Of a stretch of DNA of 64,000 bases, positions 36,737 through 44,644 are shown one piece after another. Source of the DNA: Dehalococcoidia bacterium (GTDB taxonomy: Bacteria > Chloroflexota > Dehalococcoidia > SM23-28-2 > RBG-16-64-32); NCBI GenBank assembly GCA_030649945.1, contig JAUSFE010000003.1, positions 1 to 64,000 of the forward strand. The letters are read 5' to 3'. Position 1 is the first letter of the stretch. Each line of letters starts with the position of its first letter. The notes under the pieces were generated by a model that was not told the DNA's origin, made no database searches, and was given only the letters and a program-made list of their open reading frames with translations. The position numbers and the translations under genes were made by a program.

Positions 36737-37210
36737 ATGCCGGTAGAGAGCGGGGCGGTGCACGTGGGCGCGCAGGCGCCGGACTTCGAGCTGGAGTCCA
36801 TCGCGGGGCCGCGCATCGGCCTGTCGCAGTTCCGGGGGCGGCCGGTGGTACTGGTCTTCCTGCGGGGGTTCGGCTGACCGTTCTGCCGCCGGCAGCTCTC
36901 GCAGTTGCGGGACAGGTACGGGGCGTTCCAGGAGCGAGGCGCCGAGGTGCTGGCGATAGCGCCCGACACGGCAGAGCACGCCCGCCGCTACTGCGAGCGC
37001 GAGAGCATCCCCTTCCCCTGCCTGGCGGACCCGGAGCGCGCCGTCTTCCGCCAGTACGACGTGAAGAGCGCGGCCATCTCGCTGGGCCAGCGGCCGGCGC
37101 TGTTCGTCCTCGACAAGGAAGGCGTGGTGCGGTACGCGTACCTAGGCTGGCAGCAGTGGGAGATCCCGTCCGTGGATGACACGCTGGCGGAGCTGGACGC
37201 GCTGGGGTAG
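36737..37210 (+). CDS. redoxin-domain protein, candidate selenoprotein (in-frame TGA at codon 47)
   Basis: Reading through TGA (36875-36877) gives 157 residues with an AhpC/thioredoxin-like fold: 'VHVGAQAPDFELESIAGPR', 'VVLVFLRGFG' then [TGA] 'PFCRRQLSQLRDRYGAFQ', 'VLAIAPDT', 'FPCLADPER' and 'PALFVLDKEGVVRYAYLGW'. Family members have C-P-F/Y-C at this point (R-G-x-W-C-P-F-C-R-x-Q-L), so the TGA replaces the first catalytic Cys: Sec-Pro-Phe-Cys. A hairpin right after the TGA (CTGCC-GCC-GGCAG, 36883-36895, or the longer CCG..CTGC/GCAG..CGG, 36878-36910) could be a bacterial SECIS. Both halves are in the same frame with no other defect. TGA is an ordinary stop elsewhere in the window. No sel gene is present here. 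If not Sec, it is a nonsense-mutated gene. Confidence 0.75.
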
Positions 37211-37244
37211 GAATGAAGGTCAGTAAGGACGAGCGGATCGGGAC

Positions 37245-37269
37245 GCGGGCGAATGCCATTCGCCCGTAC
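37245..37269. repeat. GGGCGAATG palindrome, copy 1
   Basis: GGGCGAATG-C-CATTCGCCC flanked by GC and GTAC. Same core at 41134 and 47866. In reverse the 5' foot is GTA(C/G)GGGC. Confidence 0.85.
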
Positions 37270-37330
37270 GCAGGCGGACTTCCACAACGGGCGCTGCTAT
37301 ACTGGTTGACGTAGCGCCCAAGGTCAAGCG

Positions 37331-38143
37331 ATGCCATCCAACCTGCCCGTCTCCATAAGGCTGCCCTGGAACGCGCCGCGCATCGCCGTGCTGGAGATCG
37401 CGGGGACGATCGGCATGCAGGTGCGGGGCGCGGAGACGGTGCGCACGATCAAGGCGCTGGCGGAGGATGCGCGCATCCGCGCCGTGGTGGTGGAGATCGA
37501 TTCGCCGGGGGGCTCGGCGCCGGTCTCGGACGCCATCCACCGCTCGCTGCGCAGGCTGGCGGCGCGCAAGCCCACGGTCGCGTTCGTGATGAGCGGGGCG
37601 CTGTCCGGCGGCTACCTGATCGCCTGCGGCGCCTCGAAGATCATCGCGCTGCCCACCTCGCTCATCGGCTCCATCGGCGTCATCTTCATGCGCCCGGTGG
37701 TCCAGGAGCTGATGGCCAAGGTGGGCGTGAAGATGGTGATGACGCACGAGGGGCGCCTGAAGGGGATGTTCCAGCCGTGGCGGGAGCCGACGCCCGAGGA
37801 GGAGGAGAAGGTGAAGGCCCTGACCTCCGAATACTATGAGTGGTTCGTCAACGCGGTGGCGGCGGCGCGCGGCCTGAGCCCGGAGGTGGTGAAGACCTAC
37901 GCGACGGGCGAGATGTTCCCGGCGACGCGGGCCAAGGAGATGGGACTGATAGACGAACTGGGCGACTTTGAGGCGGCCCTGGACACGGCGAGCGAACTGG
38001 GCCGCACGCCGCGGCGGCTGCAGTATGTGCGGCCCCGCCGGCCCCTGCTGGAGCGGCTGATGGCCCGCGGCAGCATGTCCATCGCCCAGGCGCTGCTCTC
38101 GGAAGCCGAAGACCGGCTGCACCCCCGCATCGAGTTCCGGTAG
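37331..38143 (+). CDS. SppA-like signal peptide peptidase (S49 family)
   Basis: 270 residues. Single-domain S49 serine protease with Ser-Lys dyad: Ser92 in 'VMSGALSGGYLIACGAS' and Lys144 in 'HEGRLKGMF', spaced 52 residues as in Bacillus SppA. Also 'AVVVEIDSPGGSAPVSDAI' and 'PTSLIGSIGVIFMRP'. No N-terminal membrane anchor is evident, unlike classic SppA, so it may be cytoplasmic or peripherally bound. Short C-terminal extension is basic. It stands alone behind a TATACT -10-like element (37298). Confidence 0.9.
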   Translation: MPSNLPVSIRLPWNAPRIAVLEIAGTIGMQVRGAETVRTIKALAEDARIRAVVVEIDSPGGSAPVSDAIHRSLRRLAARKPTVAFVMSGALSGGYLIACGASKIIALPTSLIGSIGVIFMRPVVQELMAKVGVKMVMTHEGRLKGMFQPWREPTPEEEEKVKALTSEYYEWFVNAVAAARGLSPEVVKTYATGEMFPATRAKEMGLIDELGDFEAALDTASELGRTPRRLQYVRPRRPLLERLMARGSMSIAQALLSEAEDRLHPRIEFR

Positions 38144-38222
38144 CGGGGCGCCCCGGCGCAGGCGATAGCGTCTGACCCGCTGGAGAACCCCCGCCACACT
38201 GTCGGCGGCGCGCCCGGGACGG

Positions 38223-38672
38223 CTAGACGAAGTGCGTCTCGAGCTTCACCGAGGCGTCGAAGAAGTACTGGAAGGTCTGGTTGAAGCGGTAGAAGGCGTC
38301 GCGGCGGTAGCCGTCGAGGGAGCGGGCGAAGCCGTCGGGCTCTTCCAGGTCGATGGTGTTGAGGGTGTGGTGGAGGTCGGCGGCGCCGTTCTGCTTGATG
38401 TTCTGGAGCATCTCTTTCCACTTGCCGTAGGGCAGCTCCAGCCAGAAGTCGCTGTCCTCGGCGTCGGCCTCGCTGACCTCTCGCACGTCGGCGACCTCGA
38501 AAGCCTCGAAAGTGAGCTTGTAGTACTTTTTCAGGTCCGGCACCTTGACGCCGACGCCGGCGTCGCAGGTGCCGAGGCGGCGGAAGCCTTCGTCCGGGTT
38601 CACGATCTCGGCGATGGCCTTGAACCACTCGACGGAGGGAAAGGTGGCGCTGGCTGTCACTTGCTGTGTCAT
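38223..38672 (-). CDS. SCP2-like small protein, partner of the ferritin-like gene
   Basis: 149 residues. The pattern 'FPSVEWFKAIAEIVNPDEGF', 'TFEAFEVADVREV', 'DFWLELPYGKWKEMLQNI' and a C-terminal helix 'FNQTFQYFFDASVKLETHF' resembles sterol-carrier-protein (SCP2)-like domains, which bind hydrophobic ligands in a tunnel. AGGAG precedes ATG 38672. It lies 35 bases downstream of the 475-residue ferritin-like gene on the same strand, so the two are co-transcribed. Ligand unknown. Confidence 0.65.
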   Translation of the reverse strand: MTQQVTASATFPSVEWFKAIAEIVNPDEGFRRLGTCDAGVGVKVPDLKKYYKLTFEAFEVADVREVSEADAEDSDFWLELPYGKWKEMLQNIKQNGAADLHHTLNTIDLEEPDGFARSLDGYRRDAFYRFNQTFQYFFDASVKLETHFV

Positions 38673-38707
38673 GGGGGTAACTCCTGTCTTCCTGTCCTTC
38701 GTGCTGG

Positions 38708-40135
38708 CTATGCGGCCTCAGCCGGCTGCGGGACGTACTTGCGCAGGCTGGGGTGCAGCTTATCGCGGCGCTCCGGCAGGCCGGCGGCGGCCAGGCGGGC
38801 CACGTAGTCGCGCACCCAGCGGGCGCGGAAGTACTCCAGCTTGCGGGCGCCGTCCACCAGCTGATCCTTCTGGATGCCGCCGCCCAGGAGGATGATGAGG
38901 GCCTCGCGCAGCGGCACGTCGCGTTCCTCTTCGTAGGCGAAGATGGCCTCGCCCTTGTTCAGGTAGTTGTGCACCTCCAGCCGGCGGTCCTGGTGCCTGG
39001 TGAGGAAGTACTTCAGGTGCTGGATGCCGTAAGCCATCTGGCGGGCCACGTCCTGCATGCAGAAGCGGAAGATCATCGACTCCGCTGGGCTGCGGGCCGC
39101 GTACTCGCCCACCTGATAGACGCCCATCAGGAAGCTGTTGGAGAGCAGGTGCAGGATGGCGGAGGCCTCCGTCCAGGTGCGGGCGTCGATGAGGGCGCGG
39201 TGGAAATAGCCGGGGCTCTGCATGCCCATGCCGCCGCCGTTGGACATGGCGCGCTTGCGGAAGACCTCGAACTGGCGGGCGACGTCGAACTCTGCGCACG
39301 AGAGGTAGAGCTTGACCTCGTGGTAGCCGTAGGACATCTCCGGCAGCCACTTGCCCACGACGTCACCGGCGACGAGGGCCTTCTCGCAGAGGTAGGTGCA
39401 GACCTGGCACATCGCCTTCTCGACCACATCGGGGAGCGGCTCGATGGTAGCCCAGGGGATATCCGTGGCGGGCCGCCAGCGGCGCTGGATGGCCTCTTCG
39501 TAGAGGTCTGCGGCGTTGTCCGCCCAGAGCTCCGCCTTCTCGTAGATCGAGTAGCCCATGGACGGGACGCCCGGCAGCGGGTAGGCGCCGCGCGGCATCT
39601 CGGTCCTGTACGGCCAGATGTCGGGGATATCGGCGTAGGTGCCGACGTTGATACTGCCCACGGTCAGGCCCTTCTTCCCGGGCCGCACGCGGATGCCCCA
39701 CTCCGTGGGGACCTTCATCCAGGAGAGGTCCAGGGTGGCGGCGAGGCCGACCTCGCGGGCACGCTCCTGCTGTTCGATGAAGCGCTCCGCCTGTTCGGGG
39801 CGGATGCCGGAGTTGATCTGGTGAACCAGCATGTCCGCGCCGGCGCCGAGTGCCAGGGCGCGCTTGAGGAGGGCCTCCGGCCAGCCGTGCGCGGCGGCCA
39901 CCTGCGCCAGCTCCGGCGGAATGTTGATCTCGCCGCCGGCGCGGATGCGCTCCTGCTCCGAGATGAACTTCTCGGCCTCCTCCACGTTCACGGTCTGCTG
40001 GGCGGCGATCTGGCCCTTGATGATGTCGGGCGGGAAGAGGGCGAGGGCGCGTTTCAGCAGATCGGGGGGGAAGCCCTTCTCCTGCGCGAGCTGCGCAAGG
40101 TCAGCGGGGATTTCGACGGAAGCACCGTCAGCCAT
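38708..40135 (-). CDS. ferritin-like (diiron-oxygenase-like) protein with duplicated N-terminal helical domain
   Basis: 475 residues. Residues ~8-65 and ~75-130 are two copies of a helical repeat ('IPADLAQLAQEKGFPPDLLK' and 'IPPELAQVAAAHGWPEALLK'). The C-terminal ~300 residues resemble diiron monooxygenase-like ferritin folds: 'YEEAIQRRWRPATDIPW', 'MCQVCTYLCEKALVAG', 'AEFDVARQFEVFRKRA' and 'FRFCMQDVARQMAYGIQHL'. In typical members the last two motifs are E-x2-R-H; here both read D-V-A-R-Q, so both His ligands appear to be Gln. The metal, if any, may differ. AAGGAGA precedes ATG 40135. Operon with the SCP2-like gene. Confidence 0.7.
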   Translation of the reverse strand: MADGASVEIPADLAQLAQEKGFPPDLLKRALALFPPDIIKGQIAAQQTVNVEEAEKFISEQERIRAGGEINIPPELAQVAAAHGWPEALLKRALALGAGADMLVHQINSGIRPEQAERFIEQQERAREVGLAATLDLSWMKVPTEWGIRVRPGKKGLTVGSINVGTYADIPDIWPYRTEMPRGAYPLPGVPSMGYSIYEKAELWADNAADLYEEAIQRRWRPATDIPWATIEPLPDVVEKAMCQVCTYLCEKALVAGDVVGKWLPEMSYGYHEVKLYLSCAEFDVARQFEVFRKRAMSNGGGMGMQSPGYFHRALIDARTWTEASAILHLLSNSFLMGVYQVGEYAARSPAESMIFRFCMQDVARQMAYGIQHLKYFLTRHQDRRLEVHNYLNKGEAIFAYEEERDVPLREALIILLGGGIQKDQLVDGARKLEYFRARWVRDYVARLAAAGLPERRDKLHPSLRKYVPQPAEAA

Positions 40136-40296
40136 GGGGCGATCTCCTTCTGGTCACCGGAAGCTGTGCCTGTTTCCGGTCCCTGTGCGATGGGACTCCG
40201 CGCGGCGGCGGAGGCACTGCCATTTAGCCATAAGGCGTTAACGGGCGTCAAGGCGGAGCCGGGGCAGGGCCCGGTCTTACCCGGACCCGGAGGCTG
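40136..40296. other. intergenic region
   Basis: About 160 bases between two minus-strand genes. TTGACG (minus, near 40244) may be the -35 of the ferritin-like operon, but no good -10 at 17 bases. Nothing else. Confidence 0.3.
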
Positions 40297-41034
40297 TCAA
40301 CGGCACCCGCTACCACGTCCGCCTATGGCGGAGCGGCGGCCGCGGGCGGACGGCGAACGGCGGGGGATCAGCGGGCGCAGGGCGAGGACGATGAGGAAGC
40401 CGGCAAGGAAGCCGCCGACGTGGGCCCAGACGGCGATGCCCTCCGAGGCGCCGGTGGCGGCGCCGATGGCGGCGAGGCCGCTGAAGAGCTGGAGCACAAA
40501 CCAGAAGACAATGAGGGCGACGGCGGGCACCCGAAAGACGCCGAAGAACCAGAGCCAGGGGATGAGCACCCCCACTCGCGCCGAGGGGTAGAGCACCAGG
40601 TACGCGCCCAGGACCCCGGCGATGGCCCCGCTGGCACCCACCATGGGAACGCCGGAGTGCGAGTCCACGGCGACCTGGAGGGCGGCGGCAGCGGCGGCGG
40701 CGATCAGGTAGAAGAGGAGGTACGGGATGTGGCCCAGCGCGTCTTCCACGTTATCGCCGAACACCCAGAGGTAGAGCATGTTGCCGATGAGGTGCAGCCA
40801 GCCGCCGTGGATGAAGGCGGACGTGATGACAGTAGAGGGTTCGTCCAGCCCCGAGGGGTGGTCCGCCCAGCCGCTGAGCTGCCGCGGGATGACGCCGTAA
40901 TCGAAAAAGAACCTGTTGATGTCGATCTCCGAGAGAGTCAGCTCGTAGATGAAGACGGCGACGCAGGCGGCGATGAGCGCGACGTTGACGAAGGGTAAGC
41001 TGCGCGCGCGGGGGGAGTCAGAGACGGGGATCAC
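40297..41034 (-). CDS. rhomboid-family intramembrane serine protease
   Basis: 245 residues, about six to seven membrane helices. Catalytic Ser in 'VPMVGASGAIAGVLGAYL' and His in 'GIAVWAHVGGFLAGFLI'. The 'GGWLHLIGNMLYLWVFGDNVED' loop 1 and oxyanion residues are typical. Rhomboids cut other membrane proteins within the bilayer. GTG 41034 (V-I-P-V-S-D) is taken as the start; the frame is open to 41073. C-terminus is basic and faces the cytoplasm. Confidence 0.92.
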   Translation of the reverse strand: MIPVSDSPRARSLPFVNVALIAACVAVFIYELTLSEIDINRFFFDYGVIPRQLSGWADHPSGLDEPSTVITSAFIHGGWLHLIGNMLYLWVFGDNVEDALGHIPYLLFYLIAAAAAAALQVAVDSHSGVPMVGASGAIAGVLGAYLVLYPSARVGVLIPWLWFFGVFRVPAVALIVFWFVLQLFSGLAAIGAATGASEGIAVWAHVGGFLAGFLIVLALRPLIPRRSPSARGRRSAIGGRGSGCR

Positions 41035-41133
41035 GGCCCCAGTGTACGGGAAGCCTCGGCAGGGGCGCAGCACCCGCCGCTAACGGGATCCCTTCGCGCA
41101 CGTCAAAGGGTCTCCACACACGGAACGCCGTCT

Positions 41134-41159
41134 GCGGGCGAATGCCATTCGCCCCTACG
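41134..41159. repeat. GGGCGAATG palindrome, copy 2
   Basis: GCGGGCGAATGCCATTCGCC followed by CCTACG. Same core as 37245. Confidence 0.85.
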
Positions 41160-41185
41160 CCCCGCATGCCGCCCGCGACCACGCC

Positions 41186-41213
41186 TTGCCAGCCCGGTTG
41201 CCTCGTGTATAAT
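41186..41213 (+). promoter_or_regulatory. promoter of the methyltransferase
   Basis: TTGCCA (41186-41191), 16-base spacer, perfect TATAAT (41208-41213). Confidence 0.7.
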
Positions 41214-41259
41214 GCCTCTTATCCTGAGGCACCGCATCTGACCCAGAAGGAGACGGCTG

Positions 41260-42084
41260 ATGAGCATGGATGACGAAGGCCGCGAGCGTCAAGGGCTGAC
41301 CTGGCAGGTTGGCGTTTGGGACCGCATCTCTCAGACCTACCTGCGGGAGATAGACAGCCGTTTTGCTCAGGTCGTCGAGAAGGTGGTAGAGCGGGCCGAC
41401 CTGCGTGCCGGACAGCGGGTCCTGGACCTGGGCGCGGGCACAGGCTCCGTCGCCGTGCGAGCGGCGCCCCTCGTAGGCCCCGAAGGCGAAGTCACCGGAG
41501 TAGACATCAGCCCCGAGATGCTGGCGCTGGCCCAGCAGCGTGCGGCCGCTTCCGCTCTGACGAACCTGCGCTTCCTGGAGGGCCGGGCAGAGGCGATCCC
41601 GGCGGAGGACGCATCGTTCGACGCCGTGCTGACCTGCCTGACCATGATGTACGTCATCGACCGCGCGGCCGCGGCCCGGGAGTGCGCGCGGGTATTGCGC
41701 CCCGGCGGGCGCTTCGTCGCCTCGGTCTGGGCCGGCCCAGATCGCTGCGACATCGTGCTCTTGCAGCAGACCGCCGGCCGCTTCGCGCCCGCTCCGCCCG
41801 TGCCGGGCGTCGGTCCCGGCGCTTTGGCGGACCCCGCGCCTTTTCTGGCGCAGCTCGCGGAGGCCGGAATCGACGCCCACGTGGAGACCGAGACTCTGGG
41901 CTTCGACTTTCCGGACTTCTCGTCCGCCTGGGAGGTGCTGGCCGGCGTCACCACCGCCGACCTCTCGCCGGAGCGCAAAGAGGAGGCGCGAGCCGCCGTC
42001 CGGGCCCTCATGTGGCCGGAGGGCGACAGACCCCGTCACTTTCGTAACGTCACCCAGTTCATCGTCGGCCAGCGCAGGAGCTAG
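41260..42084 (+). CDS. SAM-dependent class I methyltransferase
   Basis: 274 residues. Motif I 'RVLDLGAGTGSVAVRAAPL' (about 50-68), acidic ribose contact 'EVTGVDISPEML' (about 77-88), 'RFLEGRAEAIPAEDASFDAV' and 'VLRPGGRFVASVWAGPDR'. This is the UbiE/Methyltransf_11 type, acting on small molecules or lipids. GAAGGAGA precedes ATG 41260. It stands alone, convergent with the cobalamin operon. Substrate unknown. Confidence 0.88.
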   Translation: MSMDDEGRERQGLTWQVGVWDRISQTYLREIDSRFAQVVEKVVERADLRAGQRVLDLGAGTGSVAVRAAPLVGPEGEVTGVDISPEMLALAQQRAAASALTNLRFLEGRAEAIPAEDASFDAVLTCLTMMYVIDRAAAARECARVLRPGGRFVASVWAGPDRCDIVLLQQTAGRFAPAPPVPGVGPGALADPAPFLAQLAEAGIDAHVETETLGFDFPDFSSAWEVLAGVTTADLSPERKEEARAAVRALMWPEGDRPRHFRNVTQFIVGQRRS

Positions 42085-42109
42085 CGCAGCTCGACGCCGG
42101 CGCGGGTCG

Positions 42110-42700
42110 CTACCCCTTGCGCCAGGGCGTCTCGACGCGGCGGTCCGCCTTGTTGACGTAGCGGGCGAGGACGAAGAGCAGATCGCTGAGGCGGTTGAGG
42201 TACTTCAGGAGGTCAGGGTTGACGGCCTCTTCGTGCGAGAGCCGGACGACGGCCCGCTCCGCCCGCCGGCAGACCGTGCGGCAGAGGTGCAGGAGCGCCC
42301 CGCCCTGCGAGCCCGAGGGCAGGATGAACGTGCGCAGCGGCGGCAGCTTCGCGTCGTACTCGTCGGTGAGGCGCTCGAGGGACGCGATCTTGGCCGCCGC
42401 CTGCACGAAGAGCTGGCCCGCCTGCGCCTTGCGGCCCGTCTCGCTGGCCAGCTCCGAGCCGATGTTGAAGAGCTCGTTCTGGATGTCCCGGAGGGCCTTG
42501 CCGAGCCGGCGCCCTCGCAGGAAGGAGACCGCGACGCCCAGCGCCGAGTTCAGCTCATCGACGGCGCCGTAGGCCTCGACGCGCGGGTGGTCCTTGGGCA
42601 CGCGGCCGCCGCCGAAGAGCGTCGTGGTGCCCGCATCGCCGGTGCGGGTGTAGAGCTTGGATTTCGGCGGGGTCTTTGCGGGCCTGTGCGGGCGGGCCAT
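42110..42700 (-). CDS. PduO-type cob(I)alamin adenosyltransferase
   Basis: 196 residues. Attaches the adenosyl group of ATP to cob(I)alamin, making coenzyme B12. Signatures: 'LYTRTGDAGTTTLFGGGRV' (about 16-34), 'AYGAVDELNSALG', 'FILPSGSQGGALLHLCRTVC' and 'RAERAVV' (the family C-terminal signature), 'NRLSDLLFVLARYVN'. It overlaps nothing but lies 14 bases after btuD, as the last gene of the riboswitch-controlled operon. Confidence 0.95.
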   Translation of the reverse strand: MARPHRPAKTPPKSKLYTRTGDAGTTTLFGGGRVPKDHPRVEAYGAVDELNSALGVAVSFLRGRRLGKALRDIQNELFNIGSELASETGRKAQAGQLFVQAAAKIASLERLTDEYDAKLPPLRTFILPSGSQGGALLHLCRTVCRRAERAVVRLSHEEAVNPDLLKYLNRLSDLLFVLARYVNKADRRVETPWRKG

Positions 42701-42713
42701 AGTCGCGACCAGT

Positions 42714-43559
42714 CTACCCCTCGGCCCCGCCCGGCGCCACCACCGGCCGGCCGGTCTGCGGGTGCGGGAAGACGGCGACGGCCGTCCCGTAGACGCGCGC
42801 GAGGAGGTCCGCACGGAGCACCGCCGCCGGCGGTCCGTGGGCGATGACTTCGCCCGCGCACAGCAGCACCAGGCGGTCGCAGAACTGGGCGGCGAGCGTC
42901 AGGTCGTGGATGACGGCGAGCACCGCCTTGGCCTCTCGCCGGCAGAGCGTGCGCATCAGGCCCAGGACGCTGGCCTGATGCCCGATGTCCAGGTGGGCCG
43001 TGGGCTCGTCCAGCAGGAGGACCGGCGTCTGCTGCGCCAGCGCGCGGGCGATGACCAGGCGCTGGCGCTCGCCGCCGGAGAGCTCGCCGGCGGGGCGGCC
43101 GGCCAGGTCCCAGGTGCCGGTGGCAAGCATGGCGTCGCGCGCCGCCCGGAAATCGGCCGCGCCCTCGCCCTGGAGGAGGCGCAGGTGCGGTGTGCGGCCC
43201 ATGAGCACGCAGTCCAGGGCGGCGAACGCCGGCGGGAGCGCGGGCTCCTGCGGCACGACGGCGGCGCGGAGAGCGATTTCGCGCTGCGCCAGGCGGGACA
43301 CGTCGTCGCCCAGCAGCCGGACCGTGCCGGAGACGGGGCGGACGGCGCCGCTGACCGCGCGGAGGAGCGTGGTCTTGCCGGAGCCGTTGGGGCCGACGAG
43401 GCCGAGGATCTCGCCCGGCCGCAGCGCCAACGAGGCCCCGCGCAGGGCGACGAGGCGGCGCCCGGCACTGACGTACGCGACCGTGAGCGAGTGGACGTCC
43501 AACGCGGGCGGCGAGGACGGCGCGGGGGCGGGCGGCGTCCGCCCCAGGCGGATCGTCAT
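42714..43559 (-). CDS. btuD: corrinoid/iron-siderophore ABC transporter ATPase BtuD-like
   Basis: 281 residues. Walker A 'GLVGPNGSGKTTLLRAVSG' (about 53-71), signature 'GELSGGERQRLVIARAL' (about 158), Walker B 'VLLLDEPTAHLDIG' and 'VIHDLTLAAQFCDRL'. N-terminal ~20 residues are Pro/Ala rich. Its start overlaps the 3' end of btuC by 4 bases. Assigned to B12 because of the riboswitch and the adenosyltransferase downstream; sequence alone would also fit FecE. Confidence 0.92.
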   Translation of the reverse strand: MTIRLGRTPPAPAPSSPPALDVHSLTVAYVSAGRRLVALRGASLALRPGEILGLVGPNGSGKTTLLRAVSGAVRPVSGTVRLLGDDVSRLAQREIALRAAVVPQEPALPPAFAALDCVLMGRTPHLRLLQGEGAADFRAARDAMLATGTWDLAGRPAGELSGGERQRLVIARALAQQTPVLLLDEPTAHLDIGHQASVLGLMRTLCRREAKAVLAVIHDLTLAAQFCDRLVLLCAGEVIAHGPPAAVLRADLLARVYGTAVAVFPHPQTGRPVVAPGGAEG

Positions 43560-44644
43560 GCCAAGCGGACTCCGCGGGCGCGGCGCAGGAGGAAGAGGAA
43601 GAAGGGAACGCCGCAGAAGGCGGTGATGATGCCGACGGGGATCTCGGACGGCTGGTCGGCGGTGCGGGCCACGATATCGGCGCCGATGAGGAACGCCGCG
43701 CCGAGCACGATGGCCATCGGCAGCAGGCGGCGGTTATCGGGCCCCCAGACGAGGCGCACCGCGTGCGGGATGATGAGCCCGACGAAGCCGATGGTGCCAC
43801 TGACGGAGACGGCGGCCGCGGCGGCCAGGGAGGCCGCGCCCAGGAGGAGCAGCTTCGTGCGCTCGACGTCGATCCCCAGGTGGCGCGCCTGCTCCTCGTC
43901 CAGGTTGAGGACGTTGAGGACGCGGCCGTGAGCGAGGATGACGGCGGCGGCGGGCAGAGCGTAAGGGAGCACCCAGGCGAGCTTCGGCCAGGTGGCGGTG
44001 TTGAAGCCGCCGAGGACGACGGAGAAGATGGCGACGGTGTTGGTGGTGTCGCGGAGCATGAGGTACGACGTGATGGCGGTGGACAGCGAGGAGAGGGCGA
44101 CGCCGGCGAGGATGAGCGTGGTGGTGGGGACGGCGCCGCCCACGCGGGCCACACCGTAGACGACCACGACGGAGATGAGCGCCCCGGCGAAGGCAGCGAG
44201 GGGGAGCAGGCTGAGGCCGTGCCAGGCGACCGGGGCGTCCGAGACCACCACGATGGTGGCGCCGAGGGCGGCGCCGGTGGCGACGCCGATGAGATAGGGG
44301 TCTGCCAGCGGGTTGCGGAAGACGCCCTGGTAGACGGCGCCGGACATGGCCAGCGTGGCGCCCACGAGGCCGGCCAGGAGCACCCGCGGCAGGCGCACCT
44401 CCCAGATGATGTTCCGCCAGGAGACGGGTACATCTTGCGCCAGACCCACGCCGGGCAGGTGCGAGAGGAGAATGCGGAGCGTGGCTTCCAGGGGGATGCC
44501 GGCGGGGCCGACGGAGACGGCGAGGGCGGCGACGGCGAGCAGGGCGAGCGCGCCGAGCGCCAGGCGCGGCCAGAGCGCGCCGCGCAGGGCCACGGGCGGT
44601 CCGGCGGCGAGGTCCAGGGGGGCGCTGCGGCGGAGGACGTTCAC
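43556..44644 (-). CDS. btuC: FecCD-type permease BtuC-like
   Basis: 362 residues with about ten membrane helices. Signatures: 'WEVRLPRVLLAGLVGATLAMSGAVYQGVFRNPLADPYLIG' region (about 68-107) and 'GTIGFVGLIIPHAVRLVWG' (about 283-302), the ATPase-coupling loop. Forms the membrane channel with BtuD. Overlaps both neighbours by 4 bases (ATGA). Confidence 0.95.
   Translation of the reverse strand: MNVLRRSAPLDLAAGPPVALRGALWPRLALGALALLAVAALAVSVGPAGIPLEATLRILLSHLPGVGLAQDVPVSWRNIIWEVRLPRVLLAGLVGATLAMSGAVYQGVFRNPLADPYLIGVATGAALGATIVVVSDAPVAWHGLSLLPLAAFAGALISVVVVYGVARVGGAVPTTTLILAGVALSSLSTAITSYLMLRDTTNTVAIFSVVLGGFNTATWPKLAWVLPYALPAAAVILAHGRVLNVLNLDEEQARHLGIDVERTKLLLLGAASLAAAAAVSVSGTIGFVGLIIPHAVRLVWGPDNRRLLPMAIVLGAAFLIGADIVARTADQPSEIPVGIITAFCGVPFFLFLLRRARGVRLA

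Noticed and set aside
36737-37210. TGA as a reassigned sense codon
   Set aside because: TGA is used as an ordinary stop by many genes in the window (e.g. 5389, 22296), so general reassignment is excluded; Sec or a nonsense mutation remain.
38753-40591. 612-codon open frame antisense to the ferritin-like gene
   Set aside because: Shadow frame with valine/alanine/glycine-rich composition and no motif.
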